From contig JAEZGY010000036.1 of NCBI GenBank assembly GCA_023416695.1, positions 38,699 through 102,698 of the forward strand: 64,000 bases of DNA, read 5' to 3'. A program made the position numbers and the translations under genes. This DNA comes from Bacillota bacterium. Lineage in GTDB: Bacteria; Bacillota; Clostridia; Lachnospirales; Lachnospiraceae. The notes under the pieces are model-generated. The model was not told the origin of the DNA. It did not search any database and saw nothing but the letters and a program-made list of their open reading frames with translations. Position 1 is the stretch's first letter. Every line of letters starts with the position of its first letter. Of this stretch, positions 62,622-64,000 are shown piece by piece.

Positions 62622-63410
62622 TTATAAAATGGTGTATTTTAATACATTATAGAAATCCATAGCCACAATAATTAAAAGTAATACTTTTAAAACCTTCTCT
62701 ACACCCTTATTATCAATTCTTTTTGAAATTGCTGACCCAACCAATGCACCACTAATTCCACCTGCTATCATACAAAGCAGATTAATCCATGTAAAATCTG
62801 GTACAGAGCCTGTAGAAACTGCAGTTACAATGCTTGAAATCTGAGAGAAAATAATGATATAAAGGGAATTTTTTGCTGCTTCTTTTGCTTCCATTGAGAA
62901 AAAGAAAAACAAAACTGCTACATTGCTTGTTCCTCCGCCAATACCTAAGAAGGAAGAAATAATTCCAAGAATAACACCTATGGCAACCGCTGCAAATAGG
63001 TTTGTCACCCGTTTGGAAGGAAGCTTATCTTTATTACATACATATAGAAAAACACCAAAAGTAAAAATGGTTAAAAGGATTGCCTGAATCGCTCCTAAAG
63101 TACGCTCATCTCCAAAACCATTTCTCACCAATTCGAACAACCACTTTCCAGCTATTCCACCTAGCACTGCACCTATTGCTAACGCCGTACTTGTTTTAAC
63201 CTGTAATTTCACTCCATCTTTCCGATTACGAATCAAGGAACAAATAGCCATTCCAAGCACGGTACAGCCAGAGCAAAAGCTAACCGTAGAAACAGGAAGA
63301 ACTCCAATCATATCTAGTGCTGGTTTGATAATAACGCCTCCACCGGCACCAACTATTGCACCTACACTAGATGCAATAATACAAATAAGAAATAAAATAA
63401 CTGCTAACAT
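62622..63410 (-). CDS. TauE/SafE-family anion exporter
   Basis: A 262-residue membrane protein with about eight helices in two inverted halves and the family glycine-rich turns (SSVGAIVGAGGGVIIKPAL; SSFLGIGGGTSNVAVLFFFF). Members move sulfite, sulfoacetate or other organosulfur anions. It lies 42 bases downstream of the LarA-like gene, so the two may be co-transcribed; a sulfonate or hydroxy-acid substrate is possible but not shown. Confidence 0.9.
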   Translation of the reverse strand: MLAVILFLICIIASSVGAIVGAGGGVIIKPALDMIGVLPVSTVSFCSGCTVLGMAICSLIRNRKDGVKLQVKTSTALAIGAVLGGIAGKWLFELVRNGFGDERTLGAIQAILLTIFTFGVFLYVCNKDKLPSKRVTNLFAAVAIGVILGIISSFLGIGGGTSNVAVLFFFFSMEAKEAAKNSLYIIIFSQISSIVTAVSTGSVPDFTWINLLCMIAGGISGALVGSAISKRIDNKGVEKVLKVLLLIIVAMDFYNVLKYTIL

Positions 63411-63452
63411 AACAAAGCTCCTTCTCTCTATGTAAATATACTTATGCCTATA

Positions 63453-64000
63453 TTAGCAGCAACCGCACCCACCCTCATGACGATGGCCATATGCATCCAT
63501 GCAATCCTGTTCTGGATTTTTCATACAAAGATGTACGGCAGCTTTTTTGAAAGTCATTGGCAATGCTAAAATGTTAGGGTTTTGACCAACAAACTTTTTC
63601 TTTGCATCTTCTAAAGCTTCTTCGTAGGTAGCTCTGGTTTTTAATCCCATACCTCTTGCATAACCTGGTTCTTCTGCACCAACTATGTAGATTGCACTGG
63701 TGTTCATTTCTGCAATATGTCCACATGACATCATAGAGAAAGCATGGAATGGATGAAATGCATTACAGAAACGATATTTACGAATATACTCTTCGTTTGT
63801 TGCAAAGTATTCACCATAACGGTTCATATCTGGTAATGTATCCATGTGGTCATGTTGGAACATGGTATAAAGTTCTCTTAAAGCTGGCCATAATTCATCA
63901 TGGAAATACCCATTACATGTGGAAGCACAAATAATAACGCAGTTATCACTCATAATTCTCTTAAATCTTAATACCTGTGCACTTAATGCCTGCATCATCA
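63453..64000 (-). CDS. LarA-like (lactate racemase / DUF2088) protein, C-terminal part
   Basis: The frame is open at the window edge; about 182 C-terminal residues are visible. VLRFKRIMSDNCVIICASTC, HAFSMMSCGHIAEMNTSAIY, and TRATYEEALEDAKKKF followed by a final ILALP strand fit the end of LarA-family proteins, whose founding member is a nickel-pincer-dependent lactate racemase. The last residues, HRHEGGCGCC, form a metal-binding tail that is not part of the family core. The N-terminal catalytic part is outside the window, so the assignment is moderate. Confidence 0.55.
   Translation of the reverse strand, partial: MMQALSAQVLRFKRIMSDNCVIICASTCNGYFHDELWPALRELYTMFQHDHMDTLPDMNRYGEYFATNEEYIRKYRFCNAFHPFHAFSMMSCGHIAEMNTSAIYIVGAEEPGYARGMGLKTRATYEEALEDAKKKFVGQNPNILALPMTFKKAAVHLCMKNPEQDCMDAYGHRHEGGCGCC

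Overview
The window looks like chromosomal DNA of a low-GC, anaerobic Firmicute, most likely Lachnospiraceae (Lachnoclostridium/Clostridium phytofermentans type). The signs are AT-rich spacers, strong AGGAGG ribosome sites with frequent TTG/GTG starts, consensus SigA-type promoters, 2-oxoacid:ferredoxin oxidoreductase, desulfoferrodoxin and an [FeFe]-hydrogenase-like protein. The genus is inferred from gene content, not proven. Both ends cut through genes. I saw no rRNA, tRNA, CRISPR array or prophage.

Layout. 1-1.2 kb: start of an ABC substrate-binding lipoprotein with a structured leader. 1.3-7.8 kb: an unusual four-gene chaperone operon (GrpE-like, lidless Hsp70, degenerate Hsp70 fused to a vWA domain, J-like/FN3 protein). 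8-12.9 kb: topoisomerase III, DUF202 protein, ABC exporter, four-helix protein. 13-14.5 kb: zinc-phospholipase-like protein and a small membrane protein. 14.5-19.6 kb: MMPL exporter with a heptad-repeat lipoprotein partner, divergent from a TetR repressor, with two perfect palindromic operators. 19.6-26.4 kb: a probable operon response regulator - histidine kinase - lipoprotein - asnB - serS. 26.4-29.7 kb: carB without carA. 29.8-35.7 kb: ABC exporter, GLUG-like protein, MATE exporter and CPBP protease in one direction. 36-39.3 kb: SPFH - zinc-ribbon - TPM membrane-stress operon. 39.3-40.8 kb: alanine/sodium symporter. 41-49.4 kb: two giant paralogous exported proteins, each with a consensus promoter. 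49.6-51.1 kb: a 35-residue basic protein, ung and a staygreen homologue. 51.16-51.54 kb: a 376-bp imperfect palindrome with many nested hairpins. 51.6-53.8 kb: polar amino-acid ABC importer. 54-57.9 kb: cytidylate-kinase-like protein, EamA transporter, small conserved protein, hydrogenase-like protein, LMW phosphatase. 58.5-61.6 kb: a visibly GC-richer cassette with a 2-oxoacid:ferredoxin oxidoreductase and desulfoferrodoxin. 61.7-62.5 kb: a gene graveyard of truncated phosphoglycerate mutase, frameshifted enolase and an IS30-type transposase fragment. 62.6-64 kb: TauE/SafE permease and the C-terminal part of a LarA-like protein.

The best candidate for an undescribed system is the chaperone operon at 1.3-7.8 kb. 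It encodes an apparently ATPase-competent but lidless Hsp70 with its own GrpE, a second Hsp70 that has lost catalytic residues and gained a vWA domain with an intact MIDAS, and a J-like protein without HPD carrying two FN3-like domains. The second candidate is the 376-bp palindrome, whose arms behave like two diverged inverted copies of one structured sequence.
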